Source of the DNA: 66-474 sp035249175
Lineage (GTDB): Bacteria > Pseudomonadota > Gammaproteobacteria > Xanthomonadales > Rhodanobacteraceae
Direction of reading: 5' to 3'
Assembly (NCBI GenBank): GCA_035249175.1
Contig: DATFGT010000019.1
Coordinates: 1 to 31,251 of the forward strand
DNA length: 31,251 bases
Of this stretch, positions 7,386-14,519 are shown one piece after another (the stretch's first letter is position 1; each line of letters begins with the position of its first letter). The notes beneath the pieces are model-generated. The model made no database searches, was not told the DNA's origin, and saw only the letters and a program-made list of their open reading frames with translations. Made by a program: the position numbers and the translations under genes.

Positions 7386-10139
7386 TCAACTGCGAACCGG
7401 CGGCACCAGTTTCAGCTTCGCGACCGACGCCTGGCGCTTGGGCCGCAACATGCGCTCCAGCGCGGCTGATGGCAAGGGATACGAATACAGGTAGCCCTGC
7501 CCTTCGGCACATCCGGCACGCATCAGGAATTCGTGCTGGCCTTCGGTCTCGATGCCCTCGGCAATCGCGGTCAAGCCAAGGCTGCCGGCCATCGCGATCA
7601 TCGCGCCGACGATTGCCACGTCGTTGGTGTCGTGCGGCAATCCGGTGATGAACGAGCGATCGATCTTGAGATAGGCGACTGCCGGCAATTTCAGGTAGGC
7701 CATCGACGCGTAGCCGGTGCCGAAGTCGTCGATGGCAACGCCGATGCCGAGCGCATGCAACGTGCGCATGGTGCGCTCGGTTTCCTCGCCCAGTCGCAAC
7801 ATTGCGCCTTCGGTGATTTCGAGCACGATGCGCTCGGGCGGAACCATGTTCGTCTGCAATGCGCGCCGGATGCTCTCGGCGAAGCCGGGATGCCCGAACC
7901 AGCGCGCCGACACGTTGAGCGCGACGCGGATGGGCGGCATGCCGGATTCGTCCCAGGCGTGGATCTGCGCGCACGCCGCATGCATCACCCACTCGTCGAT
8001 GCGATGGATCAGACCGATGCTCTCGGCGATGGGAATGAAACTGCCCGGCATGATTTCGCCGCGTTCGGGATGCTGCCAACGCAACAACGCCTCGACCGCC
8101 ACGATCCGGCCCGAGCCCAGTTCGACACTGGGCTGATAGACAAGCCGGAATTCCTCGTCCAGCAGCGCCTGGCGCAGTTCCGTCGCGAGCGACATGCGCT
8201 GGCGTGCGTCGGCCTGCATCATCGGGACGTAGAAGCGCCAGGCATTGCGTTCCTCGGTCTTGGCCGAGTACATCGCGGCATCGGCGCTGGCGATCAGGGT
8301 CTTGGCGTCCTCGCCGTCCAGCGGATAACCGGCAATGCCGATGCTGGCACTGACCACGATTTCGTAATTGTCGACGTGGAATGGCTCCGACAATACCGAC
8401 AACAATCGGTCCGCCAGTTTGGCCGCGTCTTCGCGCAAGGTCAGGCGCGGCAGCAACACGGTGAATTCATCGCCACCGATGCGACCAGCGATGTCGCCTT
8501 CGCGCAATTCGTGGCGGATGCGCTCGCCGACCAGGTTCAGGAGGCGATCGCCGATGGCATGGCTGTAGCTGTCGTTGACGAACTTGAAGGCATCGAGGTC
8601 GATGAACATCACCGCGACCGCGCTGCGGTGCTGCGCGGCGTATTCGATCGCTTGTTCGCAATGGCGCTGGAATTCCGAGCGGTTGACCAGCCCGGTCAAC
8701 GCATCGTGCGCGGCGAGGTGTTCCAGCCGATAGCGATCGGCCTTGGCCGCCGAAATGTCGCTGAATACCGCGACGTAGTGCAGCACGCCTTGGCTGGTGT
8801 CGCGAATCGTGCTGATGCTCAGCTTCTCGGGATACGTGGTGCCGTCCTTGCGGCGGCTGCGAATTTCGCCCGCCCAGTGGCGCGCGGCCGCGATCTGCTC
8901 CCACAGCATCCTCGGCAACGGCGTGCCATCGGGCATGCTGCGCGAATCGTCGAAGCGCGTACCGACGAGACTTTCCACGGTGTGTCCGGTAATCAGCGTG
9001 GCCGCAGCGTTTACCGAGACCACGCGTCGTTCGGCGTCGGCGATGATCACGCCTTCTGCAATGCTGGCCAGCGCCTCGGCGGCGATGCGCCGTGCGCGAT
9101 CGCTTTCCACGCGTTCGGAAATGTCGCGGATGATGGCCTGCCGGACGGTCTGGTCGCCCCATTTGGCCGTGCTGCTTTGAGCTTCGACAGGCTTGAGCTG
9201 ACCGTTCACCGCGCGCAGCTCGCCATTGCCGGCCGTGCCTTTCTGCAAGGGGTTCCTCTGGAACAGATCGGCATAGTGGTTGCCGACCAGTTCCCGCGGC
9301 GCACGTCCGGTCCAGGCGCTCGCGGTGCGATTGACGTCGAGGATGTGGCCGCTGTCTTCATCCACCATCAGGATGGCATCAGGCGCGCTGTCGAACAGCA
9401 GTCGATAACGCTCCTCGCTGCCGCGTATGCCGGCCAGTACGCGACGGACCATCATCAACCAAACCGCCAAAGCTGCAGCGGCCAACACAACCACACCGGC
9501 GAACAGGAGCCTGCCGGTCATGACCGAGGCGTAGGCAATCGCCACCGAAAACTGGTTGCTGCGAGGCCGGATGAAGCCATTGAGCGCGTTGATGCGCTCG
9601 CGCTGACGGGTGATTTCGTCTTGCGACACGCCTCCAGCTGCATACGCCCGGTGCAGCTCATCGCCCACCAGCTTCAATTCCGCCACTGCACCATCTGTCG
9701 AACGCCACAATGCCAACGAATTCCGCACGTAGGGCGCACGCGCGAAATAGTCCCACAAAAAAACGATGTTGGTCAGCGCGATGGGCATCGCGTGCCCACG
9801 GCGCAACTCATTCTTGACACTTGAATAGTCGAATTGCCCTGACGAAACCATGTCACGCGCCGAGCGCAGGGCGTCCATCGTGGACATGCTGGATTGCAGG
9901 TCGGCGTACGTCGCAGCATCGCCGGTACTGGCGTAGTCAAGCAGATCAACGACGGCCTGCTTCTGTGCCTTCGACCACAGACTTTCGCCATTGAGCAAGC
10001 CCGCGAAAGCCGTCTGAAATTGGTTGGTCGCCCACGTCAGCAGCAGGATGAACATCACGAACCCAACCGACGCGCACGCCAAAGGCACCAGACGCCTGGT
10101 CATGGAATTCGGCCGGAGCTGAATGGTGCCACGGCGCAT
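7386..10139 (-). CDS. Membrane PAS-PAS-GGDEF-EAL cyclic-di-GMP signalling protein
   Basis: 917 residues. Two transmembrane helices (about 18-36 and 208-232) bracket a periplasmic segment of about 170 residues, a likely sensor. Two PAS domains follow (about 240-345 and 350-465). The GGDEF domain (about 475-635) has an intact GGDEF at 555-559 and an RxxD inhibitory site (R546, D549) five residues before it. The EAL domain (about 650-900) has EAL at 683-685 and DDFGTGY at 804-810. Both active-site signatures are therefore present, so the protein could make or break cyclic di-GMP, with product inhibition possible. Start choice is uncertain: ATG at 10139 is the longest, ATG at 10103 (MTRRLVPL) gives a more typical membrane-protein N-terminus, and neither has a Shine-Dalgarno. 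A good Shine-Dalgarno lies further up before an in-frame ATG-TAG. Confidence 0.9.
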   Translation of the reverse strand: MRRGTIQLRPNSMTRRLVPLACASVGFVMFILLLTWATNQFQTAFAGLLNGESLWSKAQKQAVVDLLDYASTGDAATYADLQSSMSTMDALRSARDMVSSGQFDYSSVKNELRRGHAMPIALTNIVFLWDYFARAPYVRNSLALWRSTDGAVAELKLVGDELHRAYAAGGVSQDEITRQRERINALNGFIRPRSNQFSVAIAYASVMTGRLLFAGVVVLAAAALAVWLMMVRRVLAGIRGSEERYRLLFDSAPDAILMVDEDSGHILDVNRTASAWTGRAPRELVGNHYADLFQRNPLQKGTAGNGELRAVNGQLKPVEAQSSTAKWGDQTVRQAIIRDISERVESDRARRIAAEALASIAEGVIIADAERRVVSVNAAATLITGHTVESLVGTRFDDSRSMPDGTPLPRMLWEQIAAARHWAGEIRSRRKDGTTYPEKLSISTIRDTSQGVLHYVAVFSDISAAKADRYRLEHLAAHDALTGLVNRSEFQRHCEQAIEYAAQHRSAVAVMFIDLDAFKFVNDSYSHAIGDRLLNLVGERIRHELREGDIAGRIGGDEFTVLLPRLTLREDAAKLADRLLSVLSEPFHVDNYEIVVSASIGIAGYPLDGEDAKTLIASADAAMYSAKTEERNAWRFYVPMMQADARQRMSLATELRQALLDEEFRLVYQPSVELGSGRIVAVEALLRWQHPERGEIMPGSFIPIAESIGLIHRIDEWVMHAACAQIHAWDESGMPPIRVALNVSARWFGHPGFAESIRRALQTNMVPPERIVLEITEGAMLRLGEETERTMRTLHALGIGVAIDDFGTGYASMAYLKLPAVAYLKIDRSFITGLPHDTNDVAIVGAMIAMAGSLGLTAIAEGIETEGQHEFLMRAGCAEGQGYLYSYPLPSAALERMLRPKRQASVAKLKLVPPVRS

Positions 10140-10166
10140 ACGTATGTGGACCGTCGCCTTATCGAG

Positions 10167-10182
10167 CTACATCCCTCTCCTT
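10167..10182 (-). promoter_or_regulatory. Shine-Dalgarno plus ATG-TAG start-stop upstream of the GGDEF-EAL gene
   Basis: On the minus strand AAGGAGAGGG (10182-10173) is followed directly by ATG (10172-10170) and TAG (10169-10167). This ATG is in frame with the GGDEF-EAL gene, 33 bases upstream of its first downstream ATG. It is the only good Shine-Dalgarno in the leader. It may be a minimal start-stop ORF that limits or couples initiation, or the original start inactivated by a nonsense change or sequencing error. Confidence 0.4.
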
Positions 10183-10263
10183 CAAGCATTTTTCATACCA
10201 CTCTCGAAAACCCCGGAACGCGAAAGCCTCCCGTTTTGTTGACGTGGTTCGCACTTACGCAGA

Positions 10264-10301
10264 ATGGCTCAGCCGCATCGCTACCGACGTGGCTGAGCCA
10301 T
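10264..10301 (-). terminator. Stem-loop between undA and the GGDEF-EAL gene
   Basis: ATGGCTCAGCC (10264-10274) and GGCTGAGCCAT (10291-10301) form a perfect 11-bp stem with a 16-base loop just downstream of the undA stop codon. There is no T-tract on either side, so intrinsic termination is uncertain; it may stabilise the 3' end of the message instead. Confidence 0.45.
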
Positions 10302-10317
10302 CAGCAAGGCTTTGGAA

Positions 10318-11100
10318 TTATGCGGCCACCGCAGATTCGTAGCCAGCTTCCATCATTGGGCCCTGGGCCACGCATCGATCGGCGAGAATCCGCATGGCCA
10401 CGTAGCTACGCTTCACGCACTCCGCGATATGCATCACATCAGCGGCTTTGGGTGTGGCGCCAAGAATTGTGCATACGATCTCCAGCGCTTCCCATGGATG
10501 GGTGTCATCGTAGGCCGCGTGCAACTGCAGCCAACGCATCGTGCCACGACGGGTCGACTCGGGGAACCGGGCGGCGTACCCCTCGCTGGCATACAAGATC
10601 TGGGACCATTCGCCGGTCGCGCCTTCGATCGCGTAGTTGACTGCAGCGATGCTTGGTGCCAGCGCGCCCCGAGTGCTGATCTCCTCGCACCAGTCCGCAA
10701 GAATCCTCGTTCCGGGTGGCAACACCCCATCGATGAGTTGCCGGCGAGATACATTGTGCCCTTCCGACCAATTCAACCAGTATTCCGCGTGATTCTGCTC
10801 AACGCGGATATTGCGGACCAGCCAGCGGCGCGCAAGATTGTCACCCTCGCTGCGCCCGTAGCGGGTCTTCAGCAGGCTTCTGGCCATGAAGCCCGGAAAA
10901 CCTTCAATCACCGGCCAGATTCCGACCATGAATTTGACCATGCAATCGTGGCTAGCTTTGCCATCACGAATCAGGTCCCATAATTCGTGCCCCACGAAAC
11001 TTTTTTTCACTGGGTCGCATTCAGCGACCATGTCTTGTGTCCACTGCGGATAGCTGCTCAGTTCGGTGAGCGGACCACTAAGCTCGAAACGGATACTCAT
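10318..11100 (-). CDS. undA: UndA-like medium-chain fatty acid decarboxylase (1-alkene synthase)
   Basis: 260 residues with the haem-oxygenase-like diiron oxidase fold. All expected metal ligands are in place: Glu66 (WPVIEGF), Glu101 and His104 (RVEQNHAEYW), Glu159 (NYAIEGATGEWS), and His194, Asp198 and His201 (LHAAYDDTHPWEALEI). From memory, these segments and their spacing closely match Pseudomonas UndA, which converts lauric acid and similar C10-C14 acids to terminal alkenes such as 1-undecene plus CO2 using O2. TenA/PqqC/CADD relatives share the fold but not the NYAIEGATGEWS and YDDxHPWEALEI stretches. The start is firm: GAGGAG lies six bases upstream. The gene looks monocistronic. Its 5' end is unusually AT-rich for this window (about 51 % G+C over 10921-11100 by hand count), suggesting transfer. 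Substrate range is inferred. Confidence 0.88.
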   Translation of the reverse strand: MSIRFELSGPLTELSSYPQWTQDMVAECDPVKKSFVGHELWDLIRDGKASHDCMVKFMVGIWPVIEGFPGFMARSLLKTRYGRSEGDNLARRWLVRNIRVEQNHAEYWLNWSEGHNVSRRQLIDGVLPPGTRILADWCEEISTRGALAPSIAAVNYAIEGATGEWSQILYASEGYAARFPESTRRGTMRWLQLHAAYDDTHPWEALEIVCTILGATPKAADVMHIAECVKRSYVAMRILADRCVAQGPMMEAGYESAVAA

Positions 11101-11106
11101 GATGAT

Positions 11107-11112
11107 CTCCTC
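11107..11112 (-). promoter_or_regulatory. Shine-Dalgarno of undA
   Basis: The minus strand reads GAGGAG, six bases before the ATG at 11100. It is one of the best ribosome-binding sites in the window and fixes the undA start. Confidence 0.75.
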
Positions 11113-11141
11113 GGGTCAGGTCGAGTTTTTTTGGCACAGCA

Positions 11142-11154
11142 CATCAGGCTGATG
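11142..11154. promoter_or_regulatory. Palindrome upstream of undA, possible operator
   Basis: CATCAG-G-CTGATG is a perfect 6-bp inverted repeat around one base, 42 bases upstream of the undA start codon. The size and symmetry fit a dimeric repressor or activator site. No regulator gene is adjacent. Confidence 0.3.
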
Positions 11155-11385
11155 CATCGAAGACGGGGGCGGCTTCGTTTTCTGTACCTTCCTTCGCGGC
11201 CAGGCGACGCGGGTGAGGATACGCGTGAGTACGTTGGGCTGTCCGCCTTCACAAAGTCGCATGCGAAGGTGTCGATAACCCGCTGACGTATCTCGCCATG
11301 TGTCCCCAAAAACCCCCGCTAACCCGCTGGCTGCGGTTGCTACTTTACGCTTTGTTCATGAGAAGTCCATCACAAAATTCTGCAA

Positions 11386-11401
11386 CTCGAATATATTCGA
11401 G
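11386..11401. repeat. Perfect 16-base palindrome in the AT-rich island
   Basis: CTCGAATATATTCGAG is fully self-complementary. It lies about 285 bases upstream of undA and 16 bases before a TATAAT hexamer on the plus strand. It could be an operator, a recombination site or a cruciform; function is unknown. Confidence 0.5.
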
Positions 11402-11551
11402 AAATGACATTACGTTTATAATATAACATATTGTTTCTAAATACTTTTTAAGACTTGAAAATGTCGCTGGCCAAATCAACGGCCCGCTCTTACGCGGGAC
11501 CGCAAGGTGAAAGTATTCCCCGCACCTTGGCAGTGGACGCTCATGACAGGC

Positions 11552-11568
11552 CCGGAGCGGCGCTCCGG
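11552..11568 (-). terminator. Stem-loop downstream of the M14 peptidase gene
   Basis: CCGGAGC (11552-11558) and GCTCCGG (11562-11568) form a 7-bp stem with a 3-base loop, 25 bases beyond the stop codon of the minus-strand M14 gene. There is no T-tract, so it is only a candidate terminator. Confidence 0.4.
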
Positions 11569-11592
11569 AAGAGAGGCAACCAAAATGCTGCG

Positions 11593-12513
11593 CTACGCGT
11601 GCGCCAAGGTGTACTCGATCGCGGCGCAAGCCGCCGCGACTTGCGCTTCGTTGCACTGTTCCGGCGTGGCGCGCGGACTGTCGGGATAGACCTCGGTCGT
11701 GGTGCGATAACGCGCGGCGGTCACGCCGGCGCACAACCCGAGTCTCACGAGCGGGTATTCGATCACGCCCGGCGCCACCACCGGCGAGCCGATGATCGTG
11801 CCATCCGGATCGGCAGGTGCGACATGGGTCACTTTCGCCACCGCAGCGATCACCGCCTGCTGGAATTCCGGCTGCGGATTTTCGCTGTCCGCGCACAAGT
11901 AGAAACCGTCCGGTATCGTACCCGGCTCGTACGACTTGCCATCGCGAGCCGCCAACGCGGGACGAAACTCCGATTCGTCGGTATCGGTGGTCTCGTGCAG
12001 GTCGATGTGCATTCGCACACGTTCGCGGAACGGCGCCACGAATTGCACCAGCGCCGCCGACTCGGGCGCCGGACTTCCCGAGACGAAATTGCGATTCGGG
12101 TCGAGGGCGTGAGGATTCCAGCGATGGAGGCGCTCGTAGCCCCACGGACTGACGCACGGCACAACCACCACGTTCGCACGACCCGCATAATCATCCGCCT
12201 GCCGGTTGGCGAACAGCAACGCGCCACGCACGCCGCTGGTTTCGTAACCATGCACGCCGCCCGTCACCAGCATGATTGGCAGCGAATCGTTCCAACCGCG
12301 AGTCTTCAGCGCGAACAGTGGATAGCGATCGGGGGTGTAGTCGAGCTCACCATACTGCACCACTTCAAAGCGCGCGCGCAGACCGCCGATCGCACGCAAC
12401 ACGTCGTCCGCATAGCTGCGCTGCTTGCGTTGCCGCGAACGCCATTCCGACTTTTCCGCGTCGCCCCACGGCTGTCCCGGAATTCCGATGGAGTAAAAGA
12501 CTTCGATCGTCAT
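11593..12513 (-). CDS. M14 family zinc metallocarboxypeptidase
   Basis: 306 residues from the chosen start. The zinc site of M14 enzymes is visible: His88 and Glu91 in GGVHGYETSG and His173 in HIDLHET. The substrate-binding DPNRNF (139-144) and the catalytic glutamate in TTTEVYP (Glu274) are also present. The family removes C-terminal residues from peptides or acts on related amide bonds (succinylglutamate desuccinylase/aspartoacylase-like members). No signal peptide is seen with this start, so a cytosolic enzyme is likely. A longer frame reaches an ATG at 12645, but its extra 44 residues look like translated spacer. The purine-rich AGGCGAG eight bases before 12513 supports the short form. 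It is flanked by two long spacers, so it is probably transcribed alone. Confidence 0.83.
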   Translation of the reverse strand: MTIEVFYSIGIPGQPWGDAEKSEWRSRQRKQRSYADDVLRAIGGLRARFEVVQYGELDYTPDRYPLFALKTRGWNDSLPIMLVTGGVHGYETSGVRGALLFANRQADDYAGRANVVVVPCVSPWGYERLHRWNPHALDPNRNFVSGSPAPESAALVQFVAPFRERVRMHIDLHETTDTDESEFRPALAARDGKSYEPGTIPDGFYLCADSENPQPEFQQAVIAAVAKVTHVAPADPDGTIIGSPVVAPGVIEYPLVRLGLCAGVTAARYRTTTEVYPDSPRATPEQCNEAQVAAACAAIEYTLAHA

Positions 12514-12982
12514 CGCATTGCTCGCCTGGAGCCAGCCGGAGACTCTATCACTTCGCATCCGGGCACCTGTGCCGAAAAACATGTCAATGCCCTGCAAAAA
12601 TGAAACGCCGCAACGGCACGCGATGCCGTGGCCGGGCGTTGCCATGCTCGGACGCAGGAACGAGGGCGATTAGGCGCACCGATGACCTACCACTTCAGCT
12701 GCCTCAACCGCTCGACACTTTCTTTCACGCTGCGCTTTGTCTGTTCACGCTTGCACCCGGACGTCGAAGCAACGGCCCAGCACACCAGCGGCACGGGTTA
12801 CGGAGGCCACGCCGCGCATGCAGTTCGACGCCGGCGCGCGGCATCGCGTGGCGGCCACGCCGATGCGTGGCAAGGCGGCATGGGCGTCTCGGTGTATTTC
12901 GGCGATCGAATTTCGGCGGTACTTCATTGACATGCGTGCAATCGCCTCCACATCCGGAGCCATACACACAGATTGAATCGCC
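12514..12982. other. 469-base spacer without a recognisable gene
   Basis: This is the divergent spacer between the M14 peptidase and the FrnE-like gene. Frames on both strands are open for up to about 100 codons (for example 12628-12930 plus), but their arginine/histidine-rich composition looks like GC-rich chance ORFs, with no domain I recognise. No clear promoter, repeat or RNA structure stands out. It is longer than most spacers here, so a decayed gene or small RNA cannot be excluded. Confidence 0.4.
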
Positions 12983-13651
12983 ATGAATACTCCTGCCCGC
13001 CTCCGCATCGACTTCGTTTCCGACGTCGCCTGCCCGTGGTGCGCGATCGGGTTGGCCGGCCTGCAACAGGCACTGGCGAAACTCGATGGCAGCATCGAGG
13101 CGGACATCCACCTGCAACCGTTCGAACTGAATCCGCAGATGCCGTTCGAAGGCGAGGATGCGGGCGAACACATCATGCACAAGTACGGCATCGGCGAAGC
13201 ACAACTCGAAACCAACCGGAAGGCAATCCGCGAGCGCGCCGCGCCGCTCGGCGTGGCCATCAATACCCGCGACGGCAGCCGCGTCTGGAACACCTTCGAT
13301 GCGCATCGACTGCTTCACTGGGCCGAATTGCAGGATGGCGACAAAGCCGTTGCGCTGAAACAGGCGCTATTCCGGGCCTACTTCACCGACAACGAAAACG
13401 TGGCTGACCGGGAGGTCCTCATTCGCATCGCAGGCGACGTTGGCCTGGACAGCGGCGGAGCACAACGCATGCTGAAAGGCGGCGAATACGCCGACGAGGT
13501 CCGCGCACGGGAACTTCGCTATCAGCAGGCGGGAATCCATTCCGTGCCCGCGACCATCGTCAACGGCCAGTACTTGATTTCCGGCGGACAATCGCCGCAA
13601 GTCTTCGAAAACGCGCTGCGCGAGATCGCGGCGAAGACCGCCAACCCTTGA
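12983..13651 (+). CDS. FrnE-like DsbA-family oxidoreductase
   Basis: 222 residues with a thioredoxin fold split by a helical insertion. The motif DVACPWC sits at the end of strand 1 with Cys17 and Cys20, and a cis-proline region follows at about residue 185 (IHSVPATIVNGQYLISGGQ). This is the FrnE/2-hydroxychromene-2-carboxylate-isomerase-like branch of DsbA proteins. There is no signal peptide, which fits a cytosolic thiol-disulfide oxidoreductase or glutathione-dependent isomerase rather than a periplasmic DsbA. FrnE homologues have been linked to oxidative-stress tolerance. No strong Shine-Dalgarno is seen. The next gene is convergent, so it is transcribed alone. Confidence 0.86.
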   Translation: MNTPARLRIDFVSDVACPWCAIGLAGLQQALAKLDGSIEADIHLQPFELNPQMPFEGEDAGEHIMHKYGIGEAQLETNRKAIRERAAPLGVAINTRDGSRVWNTFDAHRLLHWAELQDGDKAVALKQALFRAYFTDNENVADREVLIRIAGDVGLDSGGAQRMLKGGEYADEVRARELRYQQAGIHSVPATIVNGQYLISGGQSPQVFENALREIAAKTANP

Positions 13652-13682
13652 TCGCATCAGGCGCTTTCCGCGACCCGGTCCC

Positions 13683-14111
13683 TCACCATGGCTGCAACAC
13701 GAACAGCCGCACCACGCCCCAGATCGCCAACAACAACAGCAATCCCCAGGCGATCATCGACAGCATGAACGGGCCATGGCGCGCCTCCGCGCTGCGCAAA
13801 TACGCCGGGATGTACCACGCGCGTGCCACGATCCATACCAGTCCGAGAATGCCGGCCCAAGTGGGATTGCCCCATGTCGCCGCCAACCACAGCGTCGGCA
13901 GGAACAACACCGTGTGTTCCAACGTATTCATCTGCACGCGAAACGCCCGCTCGAAGTGCGGGTGACCCGTGGTTGTAGGCGCCTTGATGCCATAACGACC
14001 GCGCGCACTTGCGACGACCGTCCCGGCGGCAAACAGCAGCAACACGTTGAGCAACACTACCAATACAGGCAAATGGACCACGGCAAACTCCTTGAAAGAA
14101 ATCGGCGCCAT
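13683..14111 (-). CDS. MAPEG family membrane protein
   Basis: 142 residues with four hydrophobic helices (about 12-34, 66-82, 86-104 and 117-138). The MAPEG signature E-R-x-x-R-x-x-x-N-x-x-E is visible as ERAFRVQMNTLEH (54-66), with Arg58, Asn62 and Glu65. Family members are trimeric membrane enzymes that use or bind glutathione (microsomal GST-like). Bacterial members are poorly characterised, and peroxidase or transferase activity is an inference. A longer frame to 14255 adds only proline/glycine-rich translated sequence overlapping the upstream gene, so ATG 14111 is chosen. It is the last gene of a likely three-gene minus-strand operon, 29 bases after the PH-like gene. Confidence 0.82.
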   Translation of the reverse strand: MAPISFKEFAVVHLPVLVVLLNVLLLFAAGTVVASARGRYGIKAPTTTGHPHFERAFRVQMNTLEHTVLFLPTLWLAATWGNPTWAGILGLVWIVARAWYIPAYLRSAEARHGPFMLSMIAWGLLLLLAIWGVVRLFVLQPW

Positions 14112-14140
14112 CCGGTTTTGAATGGCGGTGACCGCGCGCC

Positions 14141-14500
14141 TCACCGGGTCAGTCGCGCGGAAATATCCGCGGCAAGCGCCGCCGGGTCCTGGTCCTTGTC
14201 CACCTGCACCACCACCCGGCGATAGTGCTGATGGGCGAGGTCGAAAGTCAGGCAACGCTGTGGATCATGGAAGTCGTAGAAGATCGTCCCCTCATCGGTC
14301 AAGAACGTGCCGGCAACCTTGACGCCCGGTACGTTGGTGCCGATGCGGATTCCGCGACACCAGGCCGGCGGCACGGGATCGGCATTCACGGACTGGATGT
14401 GGCGGTAGGGCACATGCAGCGAGCCATGCAGCGAGAGGATCTCGTCCAGCGGATTCAGGTTCGCGCTGACGCGGTCCGCTTCAAGTTCGATACGCGCCAT
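14141..14500 (-). CDS. Small PH-like (bacterial pleckstrin homology) domain protein, function unknown
   Basis: 119 residues, all-beta in appearance with a C-terminal helix (DPAALAADISARL). The central part (SLHVPYRHIQSVNAD, then GTNVPGVKVAGTF, then FYDFHDPQRCLTFDL) resembles bacterial PH-like domain proteins. There is no signal peptide and no membrane helix. Its start is well supported by GAGGA about eight bases upstream of ATG 14500; longer frames run into the esterase gene. It sits 19 bases after the carboxylesterase stop and 29 bases before the MAPEG start, so the three are probably co-transcribed. The biochemical role is unknown. Confidence 0.7.
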   Translation of the reverse strand: MARIELEADRVSANLNPLDEILSLHGSLHVPYRHIQSVNADPVPPAWCRGIRIGTNVPGVKVAGTFLTDEGTIFYDFHDPQRCLTFDLAHQHYRRVVVQVDKDQDPAALAADISARLTR

Positions 14501-14519
14501 GCTTCTTTCCTCGTGCTGG

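Larger units (their letters stand above)
11101..11592. other. 492-base spacer with AT-rich island, no recognisable gene
   Basis: This spacer lies between undA and the M14 peptidase gene, both on the minus strand. Bases 11341-11460 contain only about 28 % G+C by hand count (11401-11460 about 20 %), against over 60 % in neighbouring genes. The island holds a perfect 16-base palindrome, a TATAAT hexamer (11417-11422, plus strand) and, on the minus strand, a 21-codon ORF (about 11410-11345) reading MSFLEYIRVAEFC and ending GLLMNKA. That ORF has no Shine-Dalgarno. A TTG-initiated 70-codon frame (11309-11097, minus) has the composition of non-coding sequence. The region is most simply a remnant of transferred DNA that also serves as the undA promoter region. 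Confidence 0.55.

Noticed and set aside
7533..9824. 763-codon plus-strand ORF opposite the GGDEF-EAL gene
   Set aside because: Antisense shadow; low-complexity Ala/Gly/His/Arg composition and no recognisable motif, whereas the minus strand encodes ordered signalling domains.
11131..11147. TTGGCAC sequence upstream of undA resembling a sigma-54 -24 element
   Set aside because: The required GC at the -12 position with correct spacing is absent, and on the minus strand, where undA lies, the motif does not read.
11097..11309. 70-codon minus-strand ORF ending over the undA start codon (ATGA overlap)
   Set aside because: It begins with TTG, lacks a Shine-Dalgarno and becomes Arg/Ser/Pro-rich; the overlap with undA is probably coincidental.
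12628..12930. 100-codon plus-strand ORF in the long spacer before the FrnE-like gene
   Set aside because: No ribosome site, Arg/His-rich composition and no similarity that I recognise; described as spacer instead.
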